A stretch of DNA of 64,000 bases from Gracilariopsis chorda (taxonomy: Eukaryota > Rhodophyta > Florideophyceae > Gracilariales > Gracilariaceae): assembly GCA_003194525.1 (NCBI GenBank), contig NBIV01000051.1, positions 124,001 through 188,000 on the forward strand. Reading direction: 5' to 3'. This document shows positions 54,701-64,000 of this stretch, in pieces. The translations under genes and the position numbers were made by a program. The notes under the pieces were generated by a model. That model was not told the origin of the DNA, made no database searches, and saw only the letters and a program-made list of their open reading frames with translations. Positions within the stretch are counted from its first letter, which is position 1; each line of letters starts with the position of its first letter.

Positions 54701-55970
54701 AGGTTTTCCAAGATCACGCATGCTATTCCCCTACGGTCCACCATGGCAGATGAAGTTGCTATGGCGTTTCTGGTCCATTGGATATACCAATACGGCCTGC
54801 CTTTATATCTGCTGACCGACAATGGCCCACAATTTACCTCCAAGTTCTTTGAACATGTATGCTCGGCCTTAGGTCTAAGACACCTCCTCACCACCGCCTA
54901 CCACCCGCAGAACAATAGACAAGCGGAGCGTTTTAATAGGATGCTGGCCTCTAGGTTGAGCCACTATGTGGCTAAGCACCAGTTGGACTGGGACGATTAC
55001 GTCCAACCCTTGGTCTATGCTTACAATAATCAATTCCATCGGTCTACGGGTACGACACCCTTTGACCCTGGTCCCGGCGCCCCCGCCCTACCTGGTCGAT
55101 CTACAGGATACAGGCATCTCCCAGGACATTACTTGCGAAATGGCGCCAGCTCAGGCCAAAAGGTATTCGCGAAAGCGAATCGATTCTATCCTGAAGGCCG
55201 CCCAGACCCATTTGGACAAAGTGCAGAAGCGCTATAAAGTGGGATTTGGTAAGTAAATCTGGTTTGTGCCCCAGTGTTCTCCAGGGGACTACGCCCATTT
55301 GGACCGACCAACCAGGGAAAAACAAGAGACCGAGGACACTGCGTCCAAGCTGGTACCTCGTCCCACTGGAACATACAAGGTAATCAAGTCCACTGGCCAT
55401 ACGGTTAAAATAGACTGAGACGGCCTTCAAGATATCGTGTCAACGGACTGCGTGTCCAGGGCGCCTAGGGCGTTGGTTGGACCCATGCAACCCCCTAGCG
55501 GAAGTGCGAGTATACCGCAGGCCGTCGCGCGCACATACTCAAGCATCCTAACGCCGCCACCACCGCTAGGCACACGTGCCGCTACCACTGATACTCTTGG
55601 TCTTCAGGTCAATAAAGTGGGTCCACAGGGTGCCGTTGCCGACGAGCTCGGCGGCCGCAAAACCATCTCATCGGATGACGGCTATGGAGCCTTCGAGGAC
55701 ATGTATTTATCAGAGGAGGATCGCCGCTAATATGACGTAGACCGCATCGTCTCCGCTGGCCTTGACGATAAAGGTGAGGCGCTGTACAAAGTCCGCTGGT
55801 ATGGCTATGGCCCGGAGGACGACCAGTAGATACCGTCTGAAAATATCCCGGCGAATTTTATTAATCGCCATTGGACCAAAATGGGCTACACGGAGCACGA
55901 TCTCCGAAAAGGGGGTATCCCTGACCACAGGTTCACTGCTAAGGCGCCCCGAAACGCTGCTAATCAGTAG
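51748..55970 (+). pseudogene. pol: pol of element E: protease, RT, RNase H, integrase, chromodomain (broken)
   Basis: Protease at 51748-52305 has VLGTGAGPNLVHP, where the catalytic Asp reads Gly. RT (52740-53288) keeps FCIDYRKLNAL, MPFGLTNAPVALQ and YLDDVIVF. The connection reads NYLGHVVLPGKLQ (53337 on). RNase H is split by a frameshift near 53700 and goes on at 53797-54267 with RTDHSALRWLL and ADALSRI. The integrase finger lies near 54430-54570 (GHPGG..RRCAACAR). The integrase core (54620-55070) is clean, with AMDILGP, LTDNGPQFTSKF and RQAERFNRML, all three acids present. The chromodomain (55731-55870) has YDVDRIVSAGLDDKG and YKVRWYGYGPEDDQ, then TAG where a Trp is expected. One domain per segment is confident; the whole is inactive. 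Confidence 0.85.
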
Positions 55971-56639
55971 GCACGCGCGCGTGCCACGGGACATTGGCAA
56001 TCCGCCTCCTGGCTTCTCCGCTCGCTCCGTCTTCCTCCACAAGACCGGATGGAGAACAGTGACAACGCCAACTTCGGACCCACGGAACTGACCTTAGGAA
56101 AGCATAACCGAAGGGGCTGGGAAGTGCAAATCGCACCTTGAGATCCAAGGGGTATCCCTACCAAGGGCCAACCATGGGGAACCAGCTGTTTGCCAGGGCG
56201 ACCTTGCGGACGCCCTCACTACGAGCAAATCGCGGCATTACCTTACTATGAGCCACACGGAGCATGCCCGTAAGGAGGAGGGGAGGAATTATGGCCATAG
56301 AGATCATTTTGAGGACCAACTAATAGGACTACGCCCGTGCCATGGCGCGCCTTTGCACTGCCTCCCACGGTACCGCCTTCACCGTCTCCCTCAGGCCGAA
56401 CTATGGCCGAACGGGAACCGCAGCGACTTCAGACCCCCGTAGTTGAACTTCAAAAAAGGTTCCCAAGGTGTCTGAAGGGCACACATTATGGCCAAAGGTG
56501 TAAGGGCTGACCTCACAAAACACAGAACATGGGACTTGAATAAGGACTCAGGGCCTGAAGGACGAAGGTCAGCGCTAAATAGGACCGATGTGGACAGTAT
56601 GGAAGATTCAAGGCTTTACTTAGTACGCCAGCGACCAGT
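55971..56639. other. spacer between chromodomain and antisense region of element E
   Basis: About 0.7 kb with no recognised coding on either strand. The equivalent spacer in B2 is under 0.2 kb. Confidence 0.4.
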
Positions 56640-58606
56640 TAGGCCAAAGGACCAGCGGAAGAACCGACGCACGGGCGCCTGCGAGCTGGGCTATGGGCCA
56701 ACGCGGAAGAGCGAGCCGGGGAATTTTCGGTGTCCGTCAGGTTCAGACCGAAGCGGTTATCCAATTTGGCCGCCACGGAAGTTGACAGAACTTTAGCGTT
56801 CTCCTCCAGCATGGTTTCCAATGTCTCCTTGACCTCTTGGTTCCTACCCACCAGTGACTCGTACTGTGGCGTCCTACCGACCTATGACTGCGCTGCATGC
56901 AACGCCTCGATGACCCCAATGGGCGTGGTTACGCCTGCCGAACGGCAAACCCCGACGAGCTCCTCATATGCTCGAGTTGCGGCCATAGTTATCGTAGATG
57001 GCGGAGGCGGCACTGGCGCAGTGCCCTCCAAAGAACGGAGCGGACTAGTAACGGTGGCCGTTGGACCAATGGACGACTCAGGAAGCTCGACCACGGGGTG
57101 CTCTGAAGGTGGCTACTAAGAGGAAGCAGGACAGGCACGGTTGGCGGACCATCGGAAGGAGGCCGCAGGCAAGCGGCATCAAACCCAATGGCCTGCGGAT
57201 AATGTTCCGGGATGGTCCGACGCGGTATATTGACTGGAATATCCACTAAAGGCTTCGCGTCGTAGGCCTTGCCATCGTCGCGACCCAAAGGATGCTCCAG
57301 AATCGGCCAGAACTCGTCTGCGTCGTAGTCGTACCACAGATGTCCAGGGGTCTTTGCCCAATCGACCTGCAGGACATAATCTAAAAGCTCCTCCATGTGC
57401 TCCGCGCTATACACGGTCCCTCGGACTTTGTTCTGTACCCCTAACTCGCGAATGAACGCGATGAGGCGGGGAGGCAGGGGCACCAATCGGCCCTCAGGAC
57501 TCGGAATGATTTCCTCATTCCAAATACGATGGTCGGCCTCACGGACATTCGCATGCACACCGGTACTGGAATTATCCAAGAAGGCCATGAGGCAGAATAC
57601 ATAACGCCCATTACACAAAGAAGACCTGCCAAGTAAGCCAAGGGAGTCACTGACGGAAGTCACCCTGGAGTTGGGTGGTGTGGTAAGCCACAATGGACGG
57701 AGTAGGACCCATGAGGAGATTAGACACATGCCAAATGGACGCCTCAGGGCTCGCAGCGACCGGAGGCACGGGAAGATAGACGTTGGCTCTACGGGATGGT
57801 GGCATGTCGTGGAATTCGACCTGATGCCAGCAGAAGAAGTACTTCAAATTCGTCCGGATACGGCCGTCGGGTTCGATCACGTCATTCCAAAAGGACCTGT
57901 TGGCAATCCAGTACAGCCGATCATAAGGCGGTTTGTAGCACACCAGCCCCAGAAGGTTATGGTCGCCAGGTGGGAACGAAGACCGAGGGTCAACGTGTAA
58001 GAGATATAGGTCCGCGAGGAGCCGGGTGACCTTCCATTAGTAATCTTCTTCTTCTTTGCATGAGACGTACGGCATGTCCAGTCGAACCGTGGCACGGGTA
58101 CGCGCCACCGCTCAGACGTCTGCGGGGAGATGTAGCCAACAGTTGTACTAAGAGGTCTCTCGGGCGTTCTTCTTCTCAAGTACGTAATTCGGAATTGCCG
58201 CGAATCTACGGGCGTCCAAATATTGGTCCTGGTAGCAGATGAATTCCTCGACTGAACTGGGCAAATGGGTACTCCTTATGGCCATCGGACTGCACTCCTG
58301 GGTATGGTCATACCTCTCCCCAGGATGGGCGTACGAGCTGCTGGAGGGGGCTAAAGCCAATGGAGAGGATTCCGCAGTGACGGCCGACCGTGGGATGTGT
58401 TCACTGTCGTCGCACAGCGGGCAAGGGCCCCAAGGGGCTAAGTACGAATATGTTCCAAAGGACATGCTGATGGGAGTAATCTCCAAGCGAAATGGCCAAG
58501 GGTCGTAATGAGAGGAATTCAAGTACACTGTAACGCGGAAACCAACGGACTCCGCGCGCAATCGCCGTTGGGCTAGAAGGGAAAACCCGAAAGAAGGGCA
58601 ACGCAC
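56640..58606 (-). pseudogene. antisense accessory ORF (aORF) region of element E, broken
   Basis: Minus-strand frames opposite to gag-pol, between pol and the 3' LTR. In order: 58606-58148 with LPSSVEEFICYQD and ARRFAAIPNYVLEK; a shift to RWRVPVPRFDW (about 58110); 57943 onwards with YKPPYDRLYWIANRSFW; 57729-56989 with RLVPLPPRLIAFIRELGV and EELLDYVLQVDWAKTP. The last pair aligns with B2 RLWFLPPRVRAAIRNLDLRV and LQLLGYIDSVSWSEVP, roughly 17 of 48 identical by eye, and the earlier blocks fall in the same order. A final segment (EVKETLETMLEENAKVLS) may match the B2 end. Several frameshifts. Homology is inferred by eye. Confidence 0.6.
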
Positions 58607-58925
58607 GAAGTGGTTGCGAGCGCGCAGTAGCTACACCCCTGCCATAGACGTGGGTTCCCAATGGACTCACATGTGATGCACTAATCACCGTGGCTACTGG
58701 CATTTGACACGGAACAAAAACGCGGGCACGATCAATGGGCGATCCATATCCCTTCCCAGCCCTTACTAAGGGCTAGTAAGGAGAGGGGGTGCTAAACGAG
58801 TCAATCAACCATTGGGATCGCGACCAGCGCTAGTGCAGCTATCCTACAGGTCTTTAAACTGGAATACACAAAAATAGGCGCCAGGGAGAAGTGGGCCGAC
58901 GGTGAATTCTGCCAAGGCCGCAGAC

Positions 58926-58941
58926 AATAAAGGGGGTAGTA
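58926..58941 (+). other. polypurine tract of element E
   Basis: AATAAAGGGGGTAGTA directly before the 3' LTR. Confidence 0.75.
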
Positions 58942-59471
58942 TGTAGTACAATAGCTCTAAGGTCAGACGGGTGTAAAGATAGAGTGCAAAAGAGGTTGAA
59001 GAAGGACCAGAGCACCACTGGCTCGTTTCCATATTAGCCACGGGCGTCGGAGATAATTTTGATCTGAGGTGTGACCTCTGCCGGACCAGGCACTGCACCA
59101 AATTGCACGGTAGAATAGTGTAGTATTTTATTTAATCTTTTAGTTGTAGTCACCGGTGGTTTAGAGCGTCTAGCCGTCTATATTAGTTGGCTCGAGTGCC
59201 GCCGGCTACTAAGGAGTAAAGGCAAGCACCACTTCCGTCCTCTAGTCGCTCTCAAGCTTATAGCCGACAAAGGCTTCCAAGTCATCTTTACGAGTGCGCC
59301 TGACCTGTATAGACGTCAGATAACGCCTGCCCATTGCACTTGTACGTCAGAAGGTGCCCAAGACACAACTAAAACCCAGTGAACTGTCAAATTAGTAGCT
59401 AGTACTCTGTTGCCGCTACACCTAGTAGTTAGTACTTCCCCACTTGCCCTGGGAGCTATTATTCTACTACA
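58942..59471 (+). repeat. 3' LTR of element E (530 bp)
   Basis: Same length as the 5' copy with many scattered substitutions, so the insertion is older than F or B2. Ends TTCTACTACA. Confidence 0.93.
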
Positions 59472-59820
59472 TAGTGTGAAACGGGAGAGAGTTCAGCGGA
59501 GCAGCAAACAAGAAGTGTGCGGGGGGGTTGGCAGCGGCGGCGTTGACAGCAACCAAGTGTAATGTGTGTGAAAGAGGTGGAAGCGGTTTCGGTGACAGCA
59601 AAAACGTGGGATGTGTGGAAGGGGGTAGCAATAGCAGCGGCTACAGCAAAAAATAGTTTCTAAGGTGGTGCAGTGGCACAGCAAGGTCACAAAGAAGTAT
59701 GTGTGAAAAAGGAAGAGGTTTCAGCAGTGACAGCACGGCAACCAATTAATATGTGCGTGAGGCGTACGGGAGCGGCCGTGATACTAGGGCAACCAAGTAG
59801 TATGTGCGCGCGGTTAAGGT
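59472..59820 (+). repeat. degenerate tandem repeat, right part
   Basis: Seven or so diverged 42-53-bp units, most beginning (GA)CAGCAACCAAG and containing GTATGTGTGTGA, followed by a purine-rich stretch and TGGCGGTGA-like end. Joined to 48765-48879, the unit broken by E reads through normally. Confidence 0.7.
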
Positions 59821-61465
59821 TTAAGGGCTCGAAAAGCGCAGAACGATTGCCATCGGCGGTGGTTTGGGCAGTGAGACAATCATGTACGGTGCTTAGGTGA
59901 ACGAGAAAGGTTTGGAAAGCACGAAAACCACATAGAGTGTGCTGGCGGGGAAAGGTTTGGGTGGCGCGACAGCAAAAAACAGAACGCGGAGACGAGGAGT
60001 ATAAAACAGCGGCGCAAAAGTTGCTAAAAGCGTTAAGCCTATCGAGGTTGGTTCATAGATTGAAAAAATTGGTACACTAGACGAATGGGCGTGAGTTGTT
60101 TATGCTCGAGCTAAAAAAAGATAGAAATAGTTTACTAGCAAGGGCGGTCTTGGCGTCGTCGGGCGCTGTCTGCCGTTTTTTCTCGATATTGGTTGCAATT
60201 TTCTTTTTTGTGCCCACGGTGTTATAGATAACCGCAGCAAATGCTACGGTGTAGTTGTTTGCGTTGCCGCTGTTTGTAACCCCCGTCATTACGAGGAGGG
60301 CAGATCGGCAAGGTTATTTATTTAGTGCCTTCAGTTAGAACGAGTACCCTGTAAAACACGTTCGAACTGCTGGCCAGTGTGGCTCCATTCACATAGTGCA
60401 AGCGACGAGATGGGGGGTGGTCCTAAAATGAGATCTTATCTCATACAGGGGCGCTCCCCCCTCTGCACTTAGGACAAAAAGGGTAGGGAACTGTCTGACA
60501 TTAGGGATAGAAGGGTCCTGTTCTCACCTTAACTTTTTGTCCCTGCCAATGATAGCTTGCTGACAAAAAGATTGCATTTGCGCTTGTTTTGAGCATTTTA
60601 TATGTCAGTAGGACTCAAGAAATTGACCTTTCGACAGGGCAAAGTCCTTTACAATTGGAACCCTATAAATGACCCTTGCGCGTATAACACTTTTGTTTGA
60701 TGACTGTAGGAGGCCGAGCGCGTTATAAAAAAAGGTCTATACAACAGAGCTATGAAGTATGAAAGAGAGCACTGCTGATTTTTTCCTTCTGAACACCGTT
60801 CACTTATCTTTGGTACAAGAGAGTAGTGAGCGGCAGAGCTAAACAACGTGGCCCACAAGTTGACATACTTTCTTTCAGCCAAGTTGTACAAAGCAACGTA
60901 GTACAGCAATCGAAAATAGTTTACAAGAAATGAGCATTTGAGAAACATGCGGAGACAGTAATGGTCAGATGCAGCCTGCAGGGGGGTGTGAAAGGAACAC
61001 ATCACAGCATTACAACCGTGTCTCAAGACGTGGCAGTACACGATACGTCCAACATCGAGCAGGCAATAGAAGGTGCCATCTCGAGTGTGACTAGACCCGA
61101 AGCTAAGACTCTACAATGGCCACTCAATCGGTTTCACAGCACACGAAGAGCACTCGCGATTGTATGCGAGAAATAATTCTCGCGAAAATCAGTTAAGAAC
61201 TGCGGCCAAACTTCAACTTCGCTGGAGCCATAGCAGATGGTTCGACTTGTCACATTACAACAACTTCGATGTGCAGTAGCAAACGCATGAGCAAGACCCG
61301 TATGTAGAGGGCCGTCTTTGAGGGCGGACGCACTTGGACGCGAAGAAAAGTCGTAGTAGCCGTGCACTCTGATGTTCAAAGAGTAGTGACAAACAAGCGT
61401 ATGGAACGCCTGCATAGCGCAGTACAAAGTGAACGTCAAACATAAAAGTAGTAGGCGAGTTTCAT
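59821..61465. other. intergenic, no supported gene
   Basis: Several short frames on both strands without motifs. A hairpin AAATGAGATCTTATCTCAT lies near 60426-60444. Nothing else stands out. Confidence 0.5.
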
Positions 61466-62613
61466 TCAAAACGGAGCGGAGGTGGCGTGCTGTAGACATT
61501 GTTTAAACAATGGAAAGATGTCACGATCACCACGTCGGTATTTGGCGGCACACATCACACGAGCCTCTTGTTCGAAAGCAAATCGATTTCGCCCAGAGCG
61601 AGGGGAGAAAAGTCCATTTCCAGTAGCAACAGACTGCGCCAAAAGGCGACCATCAATAAAGCGTCTAACAGCAGAATCAATTTTCATTCTCTTCCTGACA
61701 AAGAGGCCGCCCCTTGTACGTAACAGAGTGTGAATGTGAGGAATATCACCAGAGTCGATTGCGGGAGGATGAGATTTTCGGCGCAGAACCCCCCAGAGCA
61801 CAAGTCGAAACGCATCGTGTACGACGGTTTGACGAAAGTGGGCGTGATTGATGAGGAGTGTACTAAAGAAAAACTGTTCTGGACAGTGAATGTTGGCGAA
61901 AAAGGCGATGAGCTGGCGCGATAGAGAGGAGTTGACGGCGAATTGAGCGGCAGACCGATGCAGAATGGTCCAAGCTTCAGACTTGACGAGGTTTACAGGG
62001 GTGGGGTCTGTAAGTAGTGGATGAGATTGTGTGTTAACGTTATGAAGACATGCTTGTAGGCAAGAGTTGTTTTTGACTTGAGGGCGAGTTGGTAGTACCG
62101 AGTATGTGGCGGTATGAATGAAAACGCGGCGTAAGCGGTTGTGACCCGTTGGTGGTTTGTATGAAGCTAAGACGGTTTTGAAGGATGAGTGGGTTGGCTA
62201 GTATTTGGCGCAGATGGTTGGAGCGAACGAGCGGGTAATGTGCGGCACTGAGGTTGATAAAGTAGTGCCAATGAACGGGCTGTTTGAGCAGGAAAGCGAT
62301 GGCATGTAGGGTGTTGAGGACGGTAGAGATGCCCATTATAACAAATACATTACGTGCGTAGTTTGGGGTACTCAAGAGACGAAGCACAGGTTGCACGGAG
62401 GCGGGCGAGGTGCGATTGTCAATATGAATGGCGTAAACATTGTGCGGATGGCACAGGACGTGCAGAACGGAGGGCAAGAGCGGAATTGTTCGCTGATAGG
62501 CGTGGATGAAGATGGCGATATTTGCAGAGCGCTGAGGACGGCGCTGATGGCGCTTGTAATAGAATAACAGCCGCTTAGCATTACGACCTGGCCTGAAAGT
62601 ATGCTGGTCTTCC
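61466..62613 (-). pseudogene. GT14-type (core-2/I-branching) glycosyltransferase, frameshifted
   Basis: The minus-strand frame opens after a TAG at 62614 with no ATG. It reads ANIAIFIHAYQRTIPLLPSV, CHPHNVYAIHIDNRTSP, NVFVIMGISTVL and HWHYFINLSAAHYPLVRSNH, the N-terminal hallmarks of GT14 enzymes. Near 62200 the reading passes to another frame (FKTVLASYKPPTGHNRLRRV, then KSEAWTILHRSAAQF, CPEQFFFSTLLIN, RGGLFVRKR) and stops at 61466. Such enzymes transfer GlcNAc, xylose or glucuronate to glycans in the Golgi, and usually have an N-terminal membrane anchor, which is not visible. A missing start plus one frameshift suggests a pseudogene, a first exon further right, or a sequence error. Confidence 0.7.
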
Positions 62614-63384
62614 TAGCGAGAGAACGCTTCTTTCACATGAAGCGGTCTACACTACGTAGGAATTAGACTAGTGTGCCTGTAAAAGAGAGAGAGAGAGCAT
62701 TACGACCATTCCATATGATTACATACGACCGTACAAGTAGTATAAGTACAGAGGTCACTGATGGAGTGACGCTCTGCTTTGTTCCAGTCATCGGCAATGT
62801 GTCGATCCTGGTTCTGTCAAAGATGTTCAGTACCAGTTTGCATCAGCCTTCATTATATTACAGCGCTGCGCACTGGAAAGAAGCAAGAGAAGAAGCAGAA
62901 AGGCGGCGGAGATGAGCAGTTGGGGTTGGCGCTGTGCGCCGTTGTGGCGACGGACAAGTGCTGACGGGCGTGGGAGCATTGTGAGCGGCTGGTGAGCGGC
63001 TCGGCAGAACGTCGCGCTCACGCCGTGACGGCGCGCGCCTTTAAACGACAAGCGGCGCGCTGGCGGCACAATCGCGCCGCTCGCTGCGCGTGGCGCTGCA
63101 CGGCGCTCCGCTTTGTGGAAACGGCCAATGAGCGCTTGGCGAGCTCTCCGCGACGCCGCGCTCTTTACCTTCGCACGCGCTGCGCCGAGGCGCCTCTGCT
63201 ACGCACAGCGCAAGCAACTAACAAGCCGAACTGCTCTTCGTGTTTGAGCACGTCGCGCTCCTTCGCCCCCTTCCCGGCGCCCAACTTGTTGCGCAAACTA
63301 CTACACAGCGCCCTTCCTCGTGCCGTTCCGCCTCGCCATCTACAACGCGCACCCTCGAAAAAGAAGCAACAAGCAGCTACGTGT
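62614..63384. other. GC-rich intergenic region
   Basis: Contains a (GA)n run near 62685-62698 and a very GC-rich block at 62980-63200 with TTTAAA and GCCAATG motifs, possibly the promoter of the GT14 gene. Frames here on plus (62992-63576) are compositional. Confidence 0.4.
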
Positions 63385-64000
63385 CTACCCGTTGGAGACC
63401 TCGCCATTGTTCGCGCTTACCGCTTGCTCACTGTCGCCCGCTTGTGCCGCTCCACTCATCCCAACAGTGCGCCCACTTGGAGTGGCGCTTGCGCCGCCCC
63501 CCTTAGCCGCACTTGCACCATACAGCACAGACGTAGTGGTGCCACCCGCCGCACCACGCCCAACCCAAGTCCGTGAAGCCGCACCTCCATCCGCCAGCGA
63601 CGAGTAAGTGCGCGCCGTATTCGCCGGAACAGCAGGCGGTACGGAAGGGCTACAACCTCTTCGCCTCGCCCCCCACCAAGCCATGCTCACAATCGCAATC
63701 ACAACAGCAAGCGCTGCAACGCCCACCCCAGCCACAACCATGATGCTTTGCGTCTGTGTCAACGACCCAATCGTGAATCCCGAGCTGCCCTGTCCGGCCG
63801 CCGCCACGCTTCCCGCCGAAAACAGTGCTACCCCGCCACCCGACCGCGTGTACTCCGCCCCAACGGACGCCATCCACGCTTCGAACGAAGACAGCCGCGT
63901 ATACACACCCGGAAAGCCAGCCTTTGCGCATCCGATCCCAAACGAAACCACTCCAACCTGCACAACATTTCCGTTTTCATCAAACGTCGTTAGCGGACCA
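63385..64000 (-). CDS. trypsin-like serine protease, membrane-anchored (C-terminal part)
   Basis: The open frame enters at the right edge and ends at 63385; about 204 residues are visible. It begins GPLTTFDENGNVVQVGVVSF, where GP is the end of the GDSGGP active-site motif, so the catalytic Ser lies just outside. Then come GIGCAKAGFPGVYTRLSSFE and AWMASV, the final strand and helix of an S1A domain. A Ser/Gly linker and one membrane segment follow (IMVVAGVGVAALAVVIAIV near 63745-63690), then a basic stop-transfer (GARRRGC) and a low-complexity tail of about 85 residues rich in Ala, Gly and Ser. This suggests a type I protein with the protease domain outside the cell or in the lumen. Substrate unknown. 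Intact as far as seen. Confidence 0.85.
   Translation of the reverse strand, partial: GPLTTFDENGNVVQVGVVSFGIGCAKAGFPGVYTRLSSFEAWMASVGAEYTRSGGGVALFSAGSVAAAGQGSSGFTIGSLTQTQSIMVVAGVGVAALAVVIAIVSMAWWGARRRGCSPSVPPAVPANTARTYSSLADGGAASRTWVGRGAAGGTTTSVLYGASAAKGGGASATPSGRTVGMSGAAQAGDSEQAVSANNGEVSNG

Larger units (their letters stand above)
48880..59471 (+). mobile_element. Ty3/gypsy chromovirus element E, full length, decayed
   Basis: 10,592 bp with two 530-bp LTRs (48880-49409, 58942-59471). A primer site and polypurine tract are present, and the flanks TAGTT/TAGTG are a near-perfect 5-bp target duplication. It carries gag related to element A, pol with chromodomain, and a long antisense region with aORF homology. 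Many stops and LTR divergence indicate an old insertion. Confidence 0.92.

Noticed and set aside
62992-63576. Plus-strand frame overlapping the serine protease end
   Set aside because: Arg/Ala-rich shadow of a GC-rich region and antisense to a better supported gene.
1-64000. Bacterial or phage origin, CRISPR arrays, rRNA or tRNA genes
   Set aside because: Chromodomain retroelements, a bZIP factor and Harbinger genes are eukaryotic. No direct-repeat/spacer array or rRNA signature was seen. A careful tRNA scan could not be run by eye.

Overview
Eukaryotic nuclear DNA that is mostly transposable elements, with a few host genes between them. LTR retrotransposons of both main superfamilies, a PIF/Harbinger DNA transposon with its DUF6818/Myb-like partner, an intronless bZIP gene and a GT14-type glycosyltransferase fit a repeat-rich alga. 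A red alga such as a florideophyte is my best guess, at low confidence; nothing here is diagnostic. There are no bacterial operons, CRISPR arrays, rRNA or tRNA genes.

Layout. 1-1605: 5' end (LTR, primer site, open gag) of Ty3/gypsy element A, minus strand, running off the left edge. 1606-9871: Ty3/gypsy element B1 (minus), cut by A at the 3' end of pol; B1 itself sits in the integrase of a further Ty3/gypsy element I (plus, 9872-10558 and probably an LTR after it). 11.7-16.9 kb: host DNA with a bZIP gene. 16929-19099: PIF/Harbinger gene pair. 19225-21776: wrecked Ty1/copia element G (plus). 22022-27824: full-length Ty1/copia element F (minus) with short LTRs and target duplication CGTTG. 28.1-31.9 kb: truncated Ty3/gypsy element D (plus). 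31920-48428: Ty3/gypsy element C (minus), which lacks pol and is split by a complete chromodomain element B2 (35199-46516, minus, target duplication AAGAG). 48880-59471: complete but decayed chromodomain element E (plus), inserted in a degenerate tandem repeat. 59.8-64 kb: host DNA with a frameshifted GT14-like gene and the C-terminal part of a membrane-anchored trypsin-like protease.

How the parts relate. A, B1, B2, C, D and E share a primer-binding site that matches the last 20 nt of one tRNA, so they belong to one radiation that kept its primer. B carries gag, then pol in the -1 frame (protease, RT, RNase H, integrase, long disordered tail, chromodomain). The most notable feature is an extra reading frame antisense to gag-pol, between pol and the 3' LTR. 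It is nearly intact in B2 (36065-37852) and recognisable by protein similarity in C (32913-33572) and E (about 58606-56640). Conservation across three diverged families, including one that has lost pol, suggests a selected accessory protein. A second unexplained property is that family B DNA, coding and LTR alike, is packed with perfect micro-palindromes (stems 4-6, loops 2-6).
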